64,000 nucleotides of DNA from the NCBI GenBank assembly GCA_021229015.1, contig CM037788.1, positions 46,787,520-46,851,519 of the forward strand, written 5' to 3'. Below are positions 36,277-50,200 of the stretch, one piece after another. A program made the translations under genes and the position numbers. Source of the stretch: Solen grandis. Its lineage: Eukaryota; Mollusca; Bivalvia; Adapedonta; Solenidae. Under the pieces are notes generated by a model. The model saw only the letters and a program-made list of their open reading frames with translations. It ran no database searches and was not told the origin of the DNA. The stretch's first letter is position 1. Each line of letters begins with the position of its first letter.

Positions 36277-36767
36277 ACATTTAATAGCTTTATCTATCTT
36301 ATGAAAAACAGTTTGTTTTCAAGCTCGCGACTACATAATTGAAAGGTAATCAAAAGGTAATTTCAGCTGGGTTTATAGTTCAAAATCATGTTTTTTTTAA
36401 TAATTATAAGAAAAGGGTCTATCTTATGAAAAACAGTTCATACATTGCAAACAACATACTTAAAAGATCATGGTTTTCACACCTAAAAACTTAATATATC
36501 TTACAAAAAATCTTTTTGCAAGCTTGCGACAATATAGTCAACTGTAGTCACTGACATGGTATAATCTGTGACTTATGTTTATTCATTGCGAGGAAATATT
36601 TGAAATGTGAAAGGTCAGTGCATGACAATTGTAAACAACAGGCTGCAATATAAAACGACACATGATAATGTGACATTTCCAGTGTTTTGTCGCATTTTTA
36701 TGCACACCGAAGGTGACGCATATAGTCGCCGCTTCGTCCGTCCGTCCGTTCGTCCGTCACACTTTCC

Positions 36768-37250
36768 TTGTCCGGACTATTTCTCAGGAACTAACGGCTT
36801 GAATTCAACGAAACTTTATGGGAAGCTTTATTACCAAGAGGAGATGCGCATATCCTCAGCATGACCCGGTTCCTAAATTTTTCAAAGAGTTATGGCCCAT
36901 TGACTTTTCGGCCTATAGTACATATTGCATGATTCTTGTCCGGGCTATTTCTCAGGAACTAATGGCTTGAATTCAACGAAACTTTATGGGAAGCTTTATT
37001 ACCAAGAGGAGATGCGCATATCGTCAGCATGACCCGGTTCCTAAATTTTTCAAAGAGTTATGGCCCCTTGACTTTTCGGCCTATAGTACATATTGCATGA
37101 TTCTGTCCGGGCTGTTTCTCAGGAACTAATGGCTTGAATTCAACGAAACTTTATGTGAAGCTTTATTACCAAGAGTAGATACGCATATCGTCGGCGTGAC
37201 CTGGTTCCTCAATTTTTCACAGAGTTATGGCCCCTTGACTTTTCGGACAT
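36768..37250 (+). repeat. Three tandem units of about 168 bp
   Basis: Each starts near TGTCCGG(A/G)CT and contains TTCTCAGGAACTAA, TTGAATTCAACGAAAC and AGAGTTATGGCCC. Starts are near 36768, 36936 and 37103. They follow a TCCGTCCG microsatellite, as in the AGCTCACC elements. Confidence 0.7.
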
Positions 37251-38038
37251 AAAACATTTATGAGCATTTAAATTTAAGTGACTTTTAAGTTCGGATGATT
37301 ATGTTTCATCACTGTTTTAAAATTACTTTACATACTTGAAAAGGCTGTTTTTATGATTATCAAATACAAACATGTCAAGCACATGTAGAGTGCATTGACC
37401 CGGAAATGAAAATAATCGAGAATTGGTCATATGGTTTAAATACGCTTGTCACACCAGGCTGGTGTCTTTAGTGTGTTCTTACGGCGACCCAGGATGCAGT
37501 AGAATAGCTGGAGAATCGCCATGGACACCGTTGGGTCGTGATGAGAACGCCGAAATACGTAACGAGGACCCGAAGGACGCATAAGGTCGCATGCTGACGG
37601 CGACTAGTATTCGCTACCATTTACATTCCAGGCTCACTATTGAATCTTATTTGGTTTTATATATTAAGTAACCTTTTCTCTTGAATTATTATTTTTATAG
37701 AACTAGGAATGATGTGTTTAGGGATATACACGTGTTATTCCTTTAATATGTACACATATATGGCTTGATGGACATTACTATTATGAACTTTAAATGTGTA
37801 TTGATTTCTCTTTGTCGTGCAAATTGTGTAACAAAACAGAGAAGGCCCTGATCACTGATCTTAGTTCCGGAAGCTGCCAGGTCAGTGTCTCGCCTGTTTG
37901 CCAGTGCGTCAAAATGCCCATATGAAAAGAAGAGTTTGTTGATGATGTTAAATTTGTTGAGTAGTCAAGGCGGTGAAGTTAGGTGTCGGTATTACAATAT
38001 ATTGTATCAAATTATTAATGTAACTTGTATTATGACAG

Positions 38039-38255
38039 TGGGACCTTGCCTGCTCCCTGTCCTGGGTACCGGCCATGATTGGATCCCTGCAGATGGCGGG
38101 ACTCCTTGTGGGTAATTTCGTCAGCGGTCAGCTGGCCGACTCTCTGGGTCGAAAGAAGCCATTGTTTGGAGCCCTGATACTACTTATCATCGCCAACCTT
38201 ATCGGCTACTTCTCCACGTCCTGGGTTATGTTAGCCGCGGCTCGCACCATTAGTG
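38039..38255 (+). CDS. SLC22-type gene, exon with TM2-TM3 and start of TM4
   Basis: The acceptor is TTATGACAG and the donor GTTTGTAT. Phase 0 start, phase 1 end. It encodes WDLAC, TM2 (AGLLVGNFVSG), the MFS loop motif GQLADSLGRKK and TM3. In SLC22 genes an intron just before the WDL motif is common. No convincing upstream exon was found between the gap and this point. Confidence 0.85.
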
Positions 38256-41200
38256 GTTTGTATACTTGTCTAGTATGCCTTATCAAATTCCATAGTATTA
38301 AAAGTGACATGGTCATTATCCTTTGCCAGTGCCTCTAGCAAGATACAGAAAAGATCCTTATAACGAAAATTTCGTTATAAATGTTTGCATATACAGTGAA
38401 ATTACGTTATTCTCTCGAAAATGGTAAGGAATTAATGTAAAAAGACAGAGTAAATCTATGTTGTTGTTTGTTTTTTTAAATTCCACCAAGTATATATGAA
38501 TGGTAACAAAATAGGATAAATTGTGAAATAAAAACAGCTATGACATTGTTTTACAATATGTCTATTTCCCTGTATGATATTCATGGAAAACTATATTAAT
38601 ATTCAGTACATATATACATGTATATATCAATAAAGAACTTTTGAAAAAGTCAGTGGCGATTTCAACTTTTTTTCTCTTCTTTTTTTAATTCTATCTAAAT
38701 TTCGTAATATGGCCTTTCTTTTTGCCCCTCTCGACGGACTATACATTTTGATATGGCCTGAGCAATATCAAGGACGCGAGGATTTTAAATGCAACAAGAA
38801 ATATTCAACACGATTTTATTGTAGGTTAGAGTAATTAGAATATATGCATGTATGTGCGTGACATGCCTTTATCACTCACAATGCTGGCTTGAATTGATAT
38901 CAATAGCATACTTACATAAAGACGTACATATAGTCGGGTGCTGTGATAGACATTTAAGCAACAAGGAGCACTGTGTTTGTGAACACTTGTCAAATCCTGA
39001 TAATGACGGGTTACTTTGTGTTAACCGAACCATTTTACATGTAAAATTAAGTATAATGACGTGTAAATTCTTTTGCCCTAGCCGAATTTTCGCTATACCC
39101 GATTTTATATCAAGCTGGTGGAGGTGCATAGAAATAATAAAGGAAGTAGTCATGGAATGATTGTTATTTTGCATTAAGTCTTTTTTGTTTTATCCGAGTT
39201 CGTTATAAGTGAGCTTTATGAGGCAGCACGATATTTGTCATAAGCCTCGAATGACGGAAATACTAGAAATACTATCAGCAATTTATTATATCTAACCATA
39301 GCTTCCCGATACATTTTTATAAAATCTATATACGTTGTATCCTATTTTTCAATGGCACAACGTCTGATTGCAATAGTTGCAGGATTGCCTGATGATTTTA
39401 ACTGATTTCTTTTAGCTCGATAAGGAAACCAGTTCATTTAACTTATATAAGTACCTCTCCTGGGTTGGACCAGTACTCTGCGGTTGTGAAAGTCATGAAA
39501 AATAATTGTCCCCAACGGGGTTCGAACCAACAAACTTTCGATTTAAAGTTACCACTGGACCACGGATTTAAAGTTACCACTGGACCACGGATTTAAAGTT
39601 ACCACTGGACCACGGATTTAAAGTTACCACCGGACCACGGATTTAAAGTTACCACTGGACCACCACTGGACCACGGATTTAAAGTTACCACCGGACCACG
39701 GATTTAAAGTTACCACTGGACCACGGATTTAAAGTTACCACTGGACCACGGATTTAAAGTTACCACTGGACCACGGATTTAAAGTTACCACTAGACCGCG
39801 GATTTAAAGTTACCACTGGACCACGGATTTAAAGTTACCACTGGACCACGGATTTAAAGTTACCACTGGACCACGGATTTAAAGTTACCCTGCCACGGAT
39901 TTAAAGTTACCACTGGACCACGGATTTAAAGTTACCACTGGACCACGGATTTAAAGTTACCACTGGACCACGGATTTAAAGTTACCACTAGACCGCGGAT
40001 TTAAAGTTACCACTGGACCACGGATTTAAAGTTACCACTGGACCACGGATTTAAAGTTACCACTGGACCACGGATTTAAAGTTACCACTTGACCACGGAT
40101 TAAAGTTACCAATAGACCGCGGATTTAAAGTTACCACTGGACCACAGATTTAAAGTTACCACTTGACCACGGATATAAAGTTACCACTTGACCACGGATT
40201 TAAAGTTACAACTGGACCACGGATTTAAAGTTACCACTGGACCACGGATCTAAAGTTACCAATTGACCACGGATTTAAAGTTACCACTTGACCACGGATT
40301 TAAAGTTACCACTGGACCACGGATTTAAAGTTACCACTGGACCACGGATTTAAAGTTACCACTGGACCACGGATTTAAAGTTACCACTAGACCGCGGATT
40401 TAAAGTTACCACTAGACCGCGGATTTAAAGTTACCACTGGACCACAGATTTAAAGTTACCACTTGACCACGGATTTAAAGTTACCACTTGACCACGGATT
40501 TAAAGTTACAACTGGACCACGGATTTAAAGTTACCACTGGACCACGGATTTAAAGTTACCACTTGACCACGGATTTAAAGTTACAACTGGACCACGGATT
40601 TAAAGTTACCACTGGACCACGGATTTAAAGTTACCACTGGACCACGGATTTAAAGTTACCACTGGACCACGGATTTAAAGTTACCACTAGACCACGGATT
40701 TAAAGTTACCACTGGACCACGGATTTAAAGTTACCACTGGACCACGGATTTAAAGTTACCACTGGACCACGGATTTAAAGTTACCACTGGACCACGGATT
40801 TAAAGTTACCACTGGACCACGGATTTAAAGTTACCACTGGACCACGGATTTAAAGTTACCACTGGACCACGGATTTAAAGTTACCACTGGACCACGGATT
40901 TAAAGTTACCACTGACCACGGATTTAAAGTTACCACTGGACCACGGATCTAAAGTTACAACTGGACAACGGATTTAAAGTTACCACTGGACAACGGATCT
41001 AAAGTTACCACTGGACCACGGATTTAAAGTTACCACTGGACAACGGATTTAAAGTTACAACTGGACCACGGATTTCTGAAATGGCTACCATTACGTTCAG
41101 ACAGGGTTTCTATATACACAGTATATAGTATCAAGAGACCCTGGTCCAGACTATCCTCTGTGTCTTTGTATTATTACAGTTTGAGAACGTGTTTCCCGCT

Positions 41201-44200
41201 CTTTTTAGATAAGTTTTGAAAAGATTTCTTCGTAACTACCAAACATTTTAATAAAAAAAATGTCTATCTAAATTATGTTAATATACTCCTTCAACAGTAC
41301 ATGGGACTTAAAGATATAGATGATACTTTCTTCTATTATCGATACAAACATTTGGCTGAAAATGTTCCTTGTCAAGGTATATTTCACAAACAATACCGAG
41401 AGTCCTAATGTTGCTTAATGCAAAAACTGGAACAATGAAGGAGAGAGTCAGGAAGCTTGTAATTTGAAACTTTTTTATTGTTTGTACGCATCAAATGGAA
41501 CTTGTCGCTAACGTATTTTTCTGTGAGGACCGAACATATTTCAATGAACGACACAATTATATTTGCCATATACTTGTTAAATAAACCATGGACATATTCG
41601 CACTGCTGAATTTCATGTATAGCGATTTTCCGGTTTCTGTCATACACTTTCATTCACAGTATTACTTCATTTATAATTTTTCCCGCTTACGCATCGTTAC
41701 AGAGTTATCTTTCGTATATGCCGTCACAACTTCTATATTAAATGACAAATAAATCATATAGAAGACTGTTGTGCAATTTAAACATGTAAGATATCTAAAA
41801 AAAAAAAACCCAAAAAAACCGTAACATTAGCTTGTCATGCAAGCATTTTTTTCTGTAGTATAGGGATCGTACGACCAACCAGATGCCCGACAGAGGATAT
41901 CCGGTATTGAAAATCCAATGGCAGCGGTATATGTCGCATTGTTAAACGTTTTTACCTTCTTAAATATACGGATGGATTTTCAGGTATATCAGTAGTTACC
42001 GTTTGGCTGGTCCGTTGAAATCAAGAAGAAAAAACAACTTACCTGAAGCGACAGGAAACCATTTACAAAAATGTTAACAATACCATGAAAAGTCACGAGG
42101 GATAGCCATCCTGATGTCATTGGCATTGTTTTTCAAACTTCCAATCGGATCCGTCATAGTCAGTTATCTAGAGTTTTAAAAAGAAATTTATCTGCCTGGG
42201 TTTATTAAGCGTTTTTTTTCTTGCTTCCATTTCTGAATACTTAAGACAATTCGACTGTATCGTAATATATTGCCACTGAGTTAAACATGTAGTTCATTTG
42301 TTTGTTGATGTTGTGTTGGTTTTATCTATAATTAATGATATGTATAACCATTTCTCTATAATTACGGCTTTCCGCAACCTGCGGAAAACGTATAGGGTTT
42401 GTTATGTTTATTATTATTATTATTATTATTATTCCTTTTTTTCCAACCAAATCTAAGAGTTAATTTCGGTAAGTTGTCAGTGTCTAAGCAACATGAAAAT
42501 TAAATTGCCTCGACAAAAAGGTATAAATTTTTAAATTCAATAATTTTTAATTTTCAATGACGTCAATTGACGTCACATTTGACGTCAGCTTCAAAAGTTT
42601 GTTCGCGGTCTAGAGCCTTTATTTTTTGACATTTTATCTTGATATTTTCACAGAAGATGTATGTTATGATGTAACCGAGTTTCGGACTTTGGTCCTAAAA
42701 CTATTATTTAATGTTACAAAGGCTACTGATGAGATAGAAGCATGAAAATTGAACAGCTTATTGGCCCAGAGGTCTACTTTCTTTTCTCTGAAAGATTTCA
42801 TTTTTAGTCACGTGGTTATGACGTCATTTAAAGGACAAAATCCTATTTTTTCAAAGATTTCCCTCGCTCTGGCATCATACATTTTGAGTCAATTTTAATG
42901 AAATTGAAACTGCAGCGATAAAAATGTATCTTTTTATACATTAAATCATTTTCAATTTTCATTGGCGTCATATGACGTCAGATTTGACGTCAGCTTCAAA
43001 AGTTTGTTCGCGCTCTAGAGCCTTCAATATTGGTCCGATTATCTTGATATTGTTACAAAAGATGTATTTTAGGATGTAGATGTCCACCTTGGCATTCAAA
43101 TTTCCAAATTTAAAAAGATTAAGATTTCATGGCAATACCGAGTTTCGAACTTTGGTCAAAAATTAAATTTAATTGTTACAAAGCCCCCTGATGCGTTACA
43201 AACATGAAAATTGGACAGCATATCGGCATAGAAGTTTACATTCTATTTTGAATGATTTTCTCTTTAGTCACGTGGTTATGACGTCATCAAAAAGACAAAA
43301 TATTCTTTTTAAAGATTTCTTTCGCTTTGGTATCATGAATTTAAAGTCAATCTTAATTATATCTTCAAAATTGATAGAGTTAAAATTGAAGTGATGCATG
43401 CTGCAAGAAATGTTTGTTTTGTCACGTGATTATGACGTCATGCATACTTAAGCAAGAATTATTTTGAAAAATCATATAAAATCGCCAATTAGACCAATGA
43501 ACTTAAACTTTTCAAAAATGTCGAAACTTAGTACGTTCATAAGGTCTTGAAAATTTCAAGTGATTATGTCATCAAACATGGCAGTTATTCATGTTTGATG
43601 GAATGCCTACTTCAAAAAGTGAAAACAGACCTGTTCGCATTCTCGAAGATACTTTTTTTTCTTGATTAATAGAACGTTAGCTGAACATGTCCTTGCAAAA
43701 AAGATATTTTTCTTTAGTCACTTGATTTTGACGTCGATAAAATATAAAAATCATTCATTAAATACGTATTCGCGCTCCAGCGTCATGAATATTGATGCCA
43801 ATCTTAAGCATACCTTAAAGAATTTATGTTGTGTAACTTGTTTATGACAACATTGATGTGTAAGCAAAATATATTAAAATGATCAAAAGATTATATATAT
43901 TAACTTTAAATAAGTAATAATGCCGTACCTTAACATGCGCAAAAAGTCCAGAAAATTTCAAGTGATTACGTTATCAAACATGACTTATTCATGTTTTTCG
44001 TAAAAGGGCTAATTCATGGAAATCTATTAATTTGCAGAAAGAAATGTAAGTGGTCATTGGGTTGGTTGAGCAAGATCCGATTGTTCTTTTGCAGGAATGA
44101 ATGCCTGCGTTGAATAATGAATTGTGATACGTTTTTTGAGTAAATGAGTCGCATTTACGATGAATTAGTATAATTATACTAGAGCCAGAAAACCTATACG

Positions 44201-47200
44201 GATATCTTATTGCATTTGCTATCACGGCTTTCTGCAAACCTGAAGAAAATGACAATTACATGTATATCTTCTTATCGATTTTTTATGTTTTCTAAATGTT
44301 TGACGGTTTCTTTTTCTAAATCTCTAAAAATAAGCAAATATACAAAGCAAATGAATAGTTGAAAGTTTCAAGACTTTTATAATGTTAATAACCTTGAAAT
44401 AAGAAATTATTTTCATTATTTTGCTTACACCTCTGCCTTTGTTTCCATCTAATTTAGCAAATGTAAAACTCAATCAATTTAAAGGTTGAAAGTAATCGAT
44501 TTTAAAGTTTTTTTTCTTTCTTTTTTACAATTTCAATTGTGGATCAAATTGCAATGAATACGTGTTAAGTCATATGCTTACAAAGAAAAAGATATTAAAT
44601 AAAGAATAAAAAAAAATTAAAATCGATTGAATAACGTAAGAAAACAATTCTTGAGGATATTATTATCTTAAAATTTTCCTGGTTTTTTTTTCTCTGAATG
44701 ATAGAAAACGGGTGCATAATCAAATAAGATCCATATTTATGCTCTCTCAATATCTTCTTAAGAAGATGAAAATGAAAAAAAAAGAAAAAAAAAAAAAAAG
44801 ATTTAAAGCTTATTTTTGAACATAATCGTAAGTATATATTTAAGATAATGATGATTTACATATTAAATCATACATTATTATGCATCATTATTCCTTTTTT
44901 TGTATTAACTTATATATTTAATACCTTTGAAATAAGCAAACGGAAAGCCGCTTCGTTTGTATCTTAAACAAACGACTTTTAGTTTGTTTTTGACTTTATA
45001 ACATACTTCGTAGAATAAATGTTCGCGTCTGTTTGGAAAATTGTATTGAACGACATTTATATAATGGTGTTTATAGATTAATAATGGCACAAATAATGCA
45101 ACATACAGGATCAAATCCCTGTGATATAATTATGAAAGTTGCATCTTTCAACATCTTATTAAGCATTTAGTGAGATGGATTCAGATGACAACCTTAGATA
45201 TCCATGCTGTCATGTTTCAAGGATACGTGATATATCCTTTTGTTTTGTACTGACTTTGTTTATGACATTCTGAATAAAAAATTCATTTTAGTTTGTATGC
45301 ACAGCACGCCGGCTCTTACAAACGCGTGATGATTGTCATTTTGCATAAACAAAAACTAAATGCAGCGCATTTGCTGTCCTTGCTAGGATGTCAGTCTACC
45401 TTTAATATGTGTAAATGTGTTTGATGGTTAGGTGTGTGGTTTGATGCTTGGGACAAGGGGGGGGGGAATTAATATTCCTCGCTACACGTTGTTACAATGT
45501 ACGTATCTGGACACCGGCATATCATCCTACGTCTGTTCACAGGTGTGGGTATGGGCTGGTACCTGACGGTGCAGTACAGTATCCTGTTGGAAATGTCCAC
45601 GTCGCGGTGGCGCCCCTGGGTCGTGGCCATCCCATCCTGGCCAACAGAGGCTTGCGTCTTTGCTCTAGTAGCGTATCTGGTCCACGACTGGCGAACCCTT
45701 CAACTCATTACACTGCTCCTTGCCGTCCCCTTCCTAGCGTGCTGGTGGTAATTCTTATTATTTACGTCCTTTTCTGTGTTTCTGTCCGTGTTCTTGTCTG
45801 TTACGTCGGTCCCTTCCTTTAATCTGCCGATGGCACGCCTTCTTTCTCATCTTTTAGGTCTTGGTTCCTGTTTAATCAGTTTACTCTGTGTGAATGGCGG
45901 TAGATCCACCTTCCCCTATTTTCTACATGTATTTGTATGCCTCCTCAAGAAACAAATAATGTAGATGTCACAGGCATTTTCCTGTTTCATCCATTGGTGA
46001 ATCCGATTCTTCAAAGTTTCAAAATAGGTGCCGGGCAATGGCATCTTCCCTGTCGTGGCTGGTTTTTTTTTTTTTATTCATATATTGAATATAAAAATTT
46101 GGAAGGTTTAAATGACATGCCATGTATTTCATATTAAAACATGTTAAGCATTAATGAAAACATGTATAGGCAATTTCTTCGAGCTCTTACTCTCTCAATA
46201 TTTTCTTACACCGTACACTAAAAATAAAAAGATATTCAAACATAAACAAGCTTTGACGGAGGATAATATGAATGTACATGAATGTGTATACCAGGATAGT
46301 GCCGGAGAGCTTCCGATGGCACATCTCCCACGACGATGACGTACAGGCTGGTAAAATTCTGAAGCGTATCGCCACCTTCAACCGGAAGCCGTATCCGGAA
46401 AGTCTGACCCGTGCCCTTATGTACAAGGAAAAGAAACCGGATACTACCAGCGTCCCAAAGTACACCGTCATTGACCTTTTCCGAGGGAAGCGGCTGCTCA
46501 AGATAACATTGCTGTCTTTGCTTAACTGGTAAACTGACAGACAATTAAAATGGACGCGTGTCGTCTCAATATTATGTCACTGTCGAAACCCACGTTCGCT
46601 TAATATATATTGCTTATTTATTTGATTAGCAATACTTAGAAATATTAATATGGTATTTTATTTGTTCTATGGAGGAAACAACACTGATAATTTGACCAAT
46701 TATACGGTGCCTTATATTTAATTTGGGTTTTTTAACGACAGCTTTTGTAACTTCAATGAGGAGTATTCATACTACGTGAGATTTTATTGGTCAGCAAATT
46801 GCTGATTAATATTTATGAATGCAAAGTTTGCCAGTTGAAAACAGTAAAATATATACCGTGTGTTCCGACGATGAGAACATGTATTCTGGATTTGCAAATA
46901 CTTGTATAACATATGAATAGATTCGCATGCTGTAGATGCAACAGAGCAGCAATTCTATAGTTTACTGTTATTTTGGCAATTAGAACGCTAAAATTAATTA
47001 ATAGATAAAGAGCCTAGATTTCCTGCGATTCCATACATTTCCTGAAATCTAAAAATTATACAACCAATTTTAGCGGTTTTAACATTAAAATCATTCAATT
47101 GTTTAAAAAGTTTCCGTTAACGAATCAAGATTGCTTAAATTGGTGTCGTAGAAGATAAACAAATTGTGATTCGGCGACGGTTTTTCAAATTCAAATATTT

Positions 47201-50200
47201 CCGATTACTGACCGTCTTCGGGAATACTCGCCAATGCAAAATTGTAAACAATGAAAGTATTTGATATTCATCCAAAATACTAACTTGCGTAATTTGATCG
47301 ATATTTTAATGCGTTTAAAACAGCTATTTTACAGCATAAAAAATTATATTTGCACAGTATGCACCATTTGTGTTAGTCTACAAAATGTCAATGCAATTTC
47401 ATAATTTCTTTCTCACGAAAATTGTATCATTATGAAATATAATGGGCCTTTAATGTTCCAGGTTTGCGCTGGGCATCATCTCGTACAGTATCCAGTTCGG
47501 TATCCAGGCGTGGTCCGGCAACTTCTATCTCAACCTCTTCCTCTTCAACGCCCTCAGCATCCCCACTGTGTTTATCACCATCCTCACCAGCAACTGGTAC
47601 CCCTATTTCCCCTTTATCACTAATTCACGACGCCTTACGTTGTGGTTAAACTTTATGATAGCTTCGAAGGCCGGAGTGTCCTATCTTGAGTTCAATTCCC
47701 GGCCGCGACGTTGCAAATACTATACAGGTATTCACTGTGATTTGCTTTCAGTACATAAGGGTAGTTACCTAGCGCCAAGTATAAATGTCGCTAAGTATTG
47801 TTGACGTAATTCAAGCCCTGTCAGCCTGTGAGTTATTTGTTGGTTGATCTGAATTTAAATAAATCACTCTCTATGATAGTGTGCAAGTGGTTAAGAGTTA
47901 AACTTTTATCAAAGTGATAGGGGCGCATTCTCATAGTCTCTCTGAGTCATGGCATGTGCAATATATATCACTAAGCAGTCACGCATTATTTTATAATCTC
48001 AAGGTAGACATGTAAATGTACATTAAAATGCAGCAATTTAATAACAAATCATAATATAACTCATAAAATATAGATAAGAAGGAGGAAATTACATATCATT
48101 TTGTTTATTTATAACACATTGCTGTAACTTGGAAAAAGGAAATGCTGTGTTGTAGGTCACATAAAAGTTTTTGATAATAACGACATTCAGAATGCGCTGA
48201 ACATGGGGGAAAAGTTTCCTTGTTATGCTATAACATGATATTGTTCAGTGTCTGACTATTCGTGGTTGTATTTCCGTATTTCAGCATGGGCAGACGGCTG
48301 ACGGTCGTCGGGTGCTTCCTGGTGGTCACGGTCGGGGCTCTTGCCGTCGGTATCGTCCAACTGGCAGGTAATTACATTGTCCACTCTGTCGTTACGTCAC
48401 AGCCTGCAGTCTACTGGATGTCTTCATGTTTAACGTTACGATGTACTGGAGTGATTAACATTCCAGGGTTGAACCAGTACCTTGAGCCTGGGAAAGTCTT
48501 GAACAGTTCTCGTCCCACCATACACCCACACATACTTTATATTTTCAGTTGTTTTGGAGGATTGCCTAATACTACAAGGATAACATTCTGGCGACGGAAT
48601 TAAAGAAATGTTGACAAAAAATGAGTTTATTTCCACAATGTTTTAAAGTTATCTCTTTAATCAAAGTATGCTAAAAGTCATCTGTTACTGAAAACACCCT
48701 TCCAGTTTTTAGCAATGAAAATGGAATCCTCGTCTTTCCCATTCATAACTAGGTCATCTATCACAAACAAAATCACATATTGTGTAAACTAGGTATACCA
48801 GTGACTACTTTTATTCCAGCGTAGCTGATAGGTAACCCAAAAGTCAATTGACTTAATCCGGAATTAAGAATATTTGGGAAGTTCCCAGCTAAACCAGGGG
48901 TACAAACAAACTTTTACAAATACAACTTCGTGGTATTGCACTAATTCTAATGTGAACGGTAGTGCACCGTGAAGCTAAAACGGTAAAAGTTTGTTTGTAC
49001 CCCCGGATTAGATGGGGAAAACCCACATTTTCCGAGTTCCGGATAACATCTATTTGAACACACCTCTTAACAACAGGAAGGTCAATTATATAACCAGGAG
49101 AAAGACGGCAGAATCACACTTCGACAATGTGACCACAGGGCCATTATGCTGATCTCACACAACAAAGACACACTAGTATTCAACCGAGATTTGAAACGGC
49201 CCGAAATAACTTTTCTTCTTTTTTTTTCGTGACGAAAAAAAAAAGCAGGTGAACTGGAATTGAACAAGATCGCAGTGAGACGCTTGAAATGTTATAGACA
49301 CCTGCAGACGCTTAACAGACAATATCACTCATAAAAGAGGTCTTCGATCTAATGTGAGACATACATATTTGGTTTTATCAGCAGTAAATTGAAGAGAAAA
49401 CTCAGTATATTTATAATTGATATGAACACTTTCATACATATTACGTTATCTCGCGGTCACATGATCGTACACGTAACTTAACGAGAGCTTCAATTGGTCA
49501 GAGTTGCGGATCTCTCTTAGGTTAATCAGTATTTGAAGACAACGTGTATTTTAGTTTCAGACGCGGAATTGAAGGGCACCCTGATAAACGTTTTCGCACT
49601 GTTCGCGGGGGTCGGGATCAGTATGGCCTGGGGCCCTATACAGGTCATGACCCTCGAACTATTCCCTACAGTCATCAGGTACAGTAAGACATTGTGTACA
49701 TTGGAGTCTCACTCTTAAACGTAAAATCTGTAATAATGTCAATTTCGTTGATACATTTATTCATAGCTTAATGTTCTGTGAAAATTGGGGTCTTTTAGGT
49801 AAAAATGTTTCGTGGGGTAAATATTCGTGGATAAAGCCGCCCACGATATCAACGAGGATTAGTTCTCCACGAAAAAAAATAAAGATTCTACAGTGTCTGG
49901 CTTCTGATAATTTTTGGTCATAAATAACCTGCTCGTTCATACATGTATAACCTCGTTTACCGACCGCGCATGAAGTCAAATCTGGCCCATTCGAGTATGT
50001 ATACAAGTACAACAGAGCGCACATTTTACTAAATTTCGTGCGAAAAAGAAATGAAACAACTAATAAGATATGATAAGACAATTCTTACTTTCTAAGTCAA
50101 TTTTAGTGAAGTTCAGTGAAACAGTCCCCTGGACATTAACAAAGTATGATCTTCGTTAGTACGATTATCTCGCCCACCAGTTGTTTTGCAATTTCGGTTG

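Larger units (their letters stand above)
35931..37757 (+). repeat. Left arm of a 1.8-kb inverted duplication
   Basis: The stretch is the reverse complement of 61724-63559. It includes a SINE core, a TCCGTCCG stretch (36737-36757), three ~168-bp tandem units (36768-37250), and a segment near 37450-37620 (CACCAGGCTGGTGTCTTTAG). It ends where the second assembly gap cuts the other arm. Confidence 0.75.

Noticed and set aside
37850..37900. Upstream exon of the transporter ending at AGCTGCCAG/GTCAGTG
   Set aside because: A splice-like donor is present and phase would fit, but the encoded residues do not resemble the SLC22 extracellular loop and no clear acceptor or family motif supports it.
39541..41075. 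Possible CRISPR array (about 60 regular short repeats)
   Set aside because: Units are 25 bp head-to-tail with no spacers, in a eukaryotic intron. It is a minisatellite.
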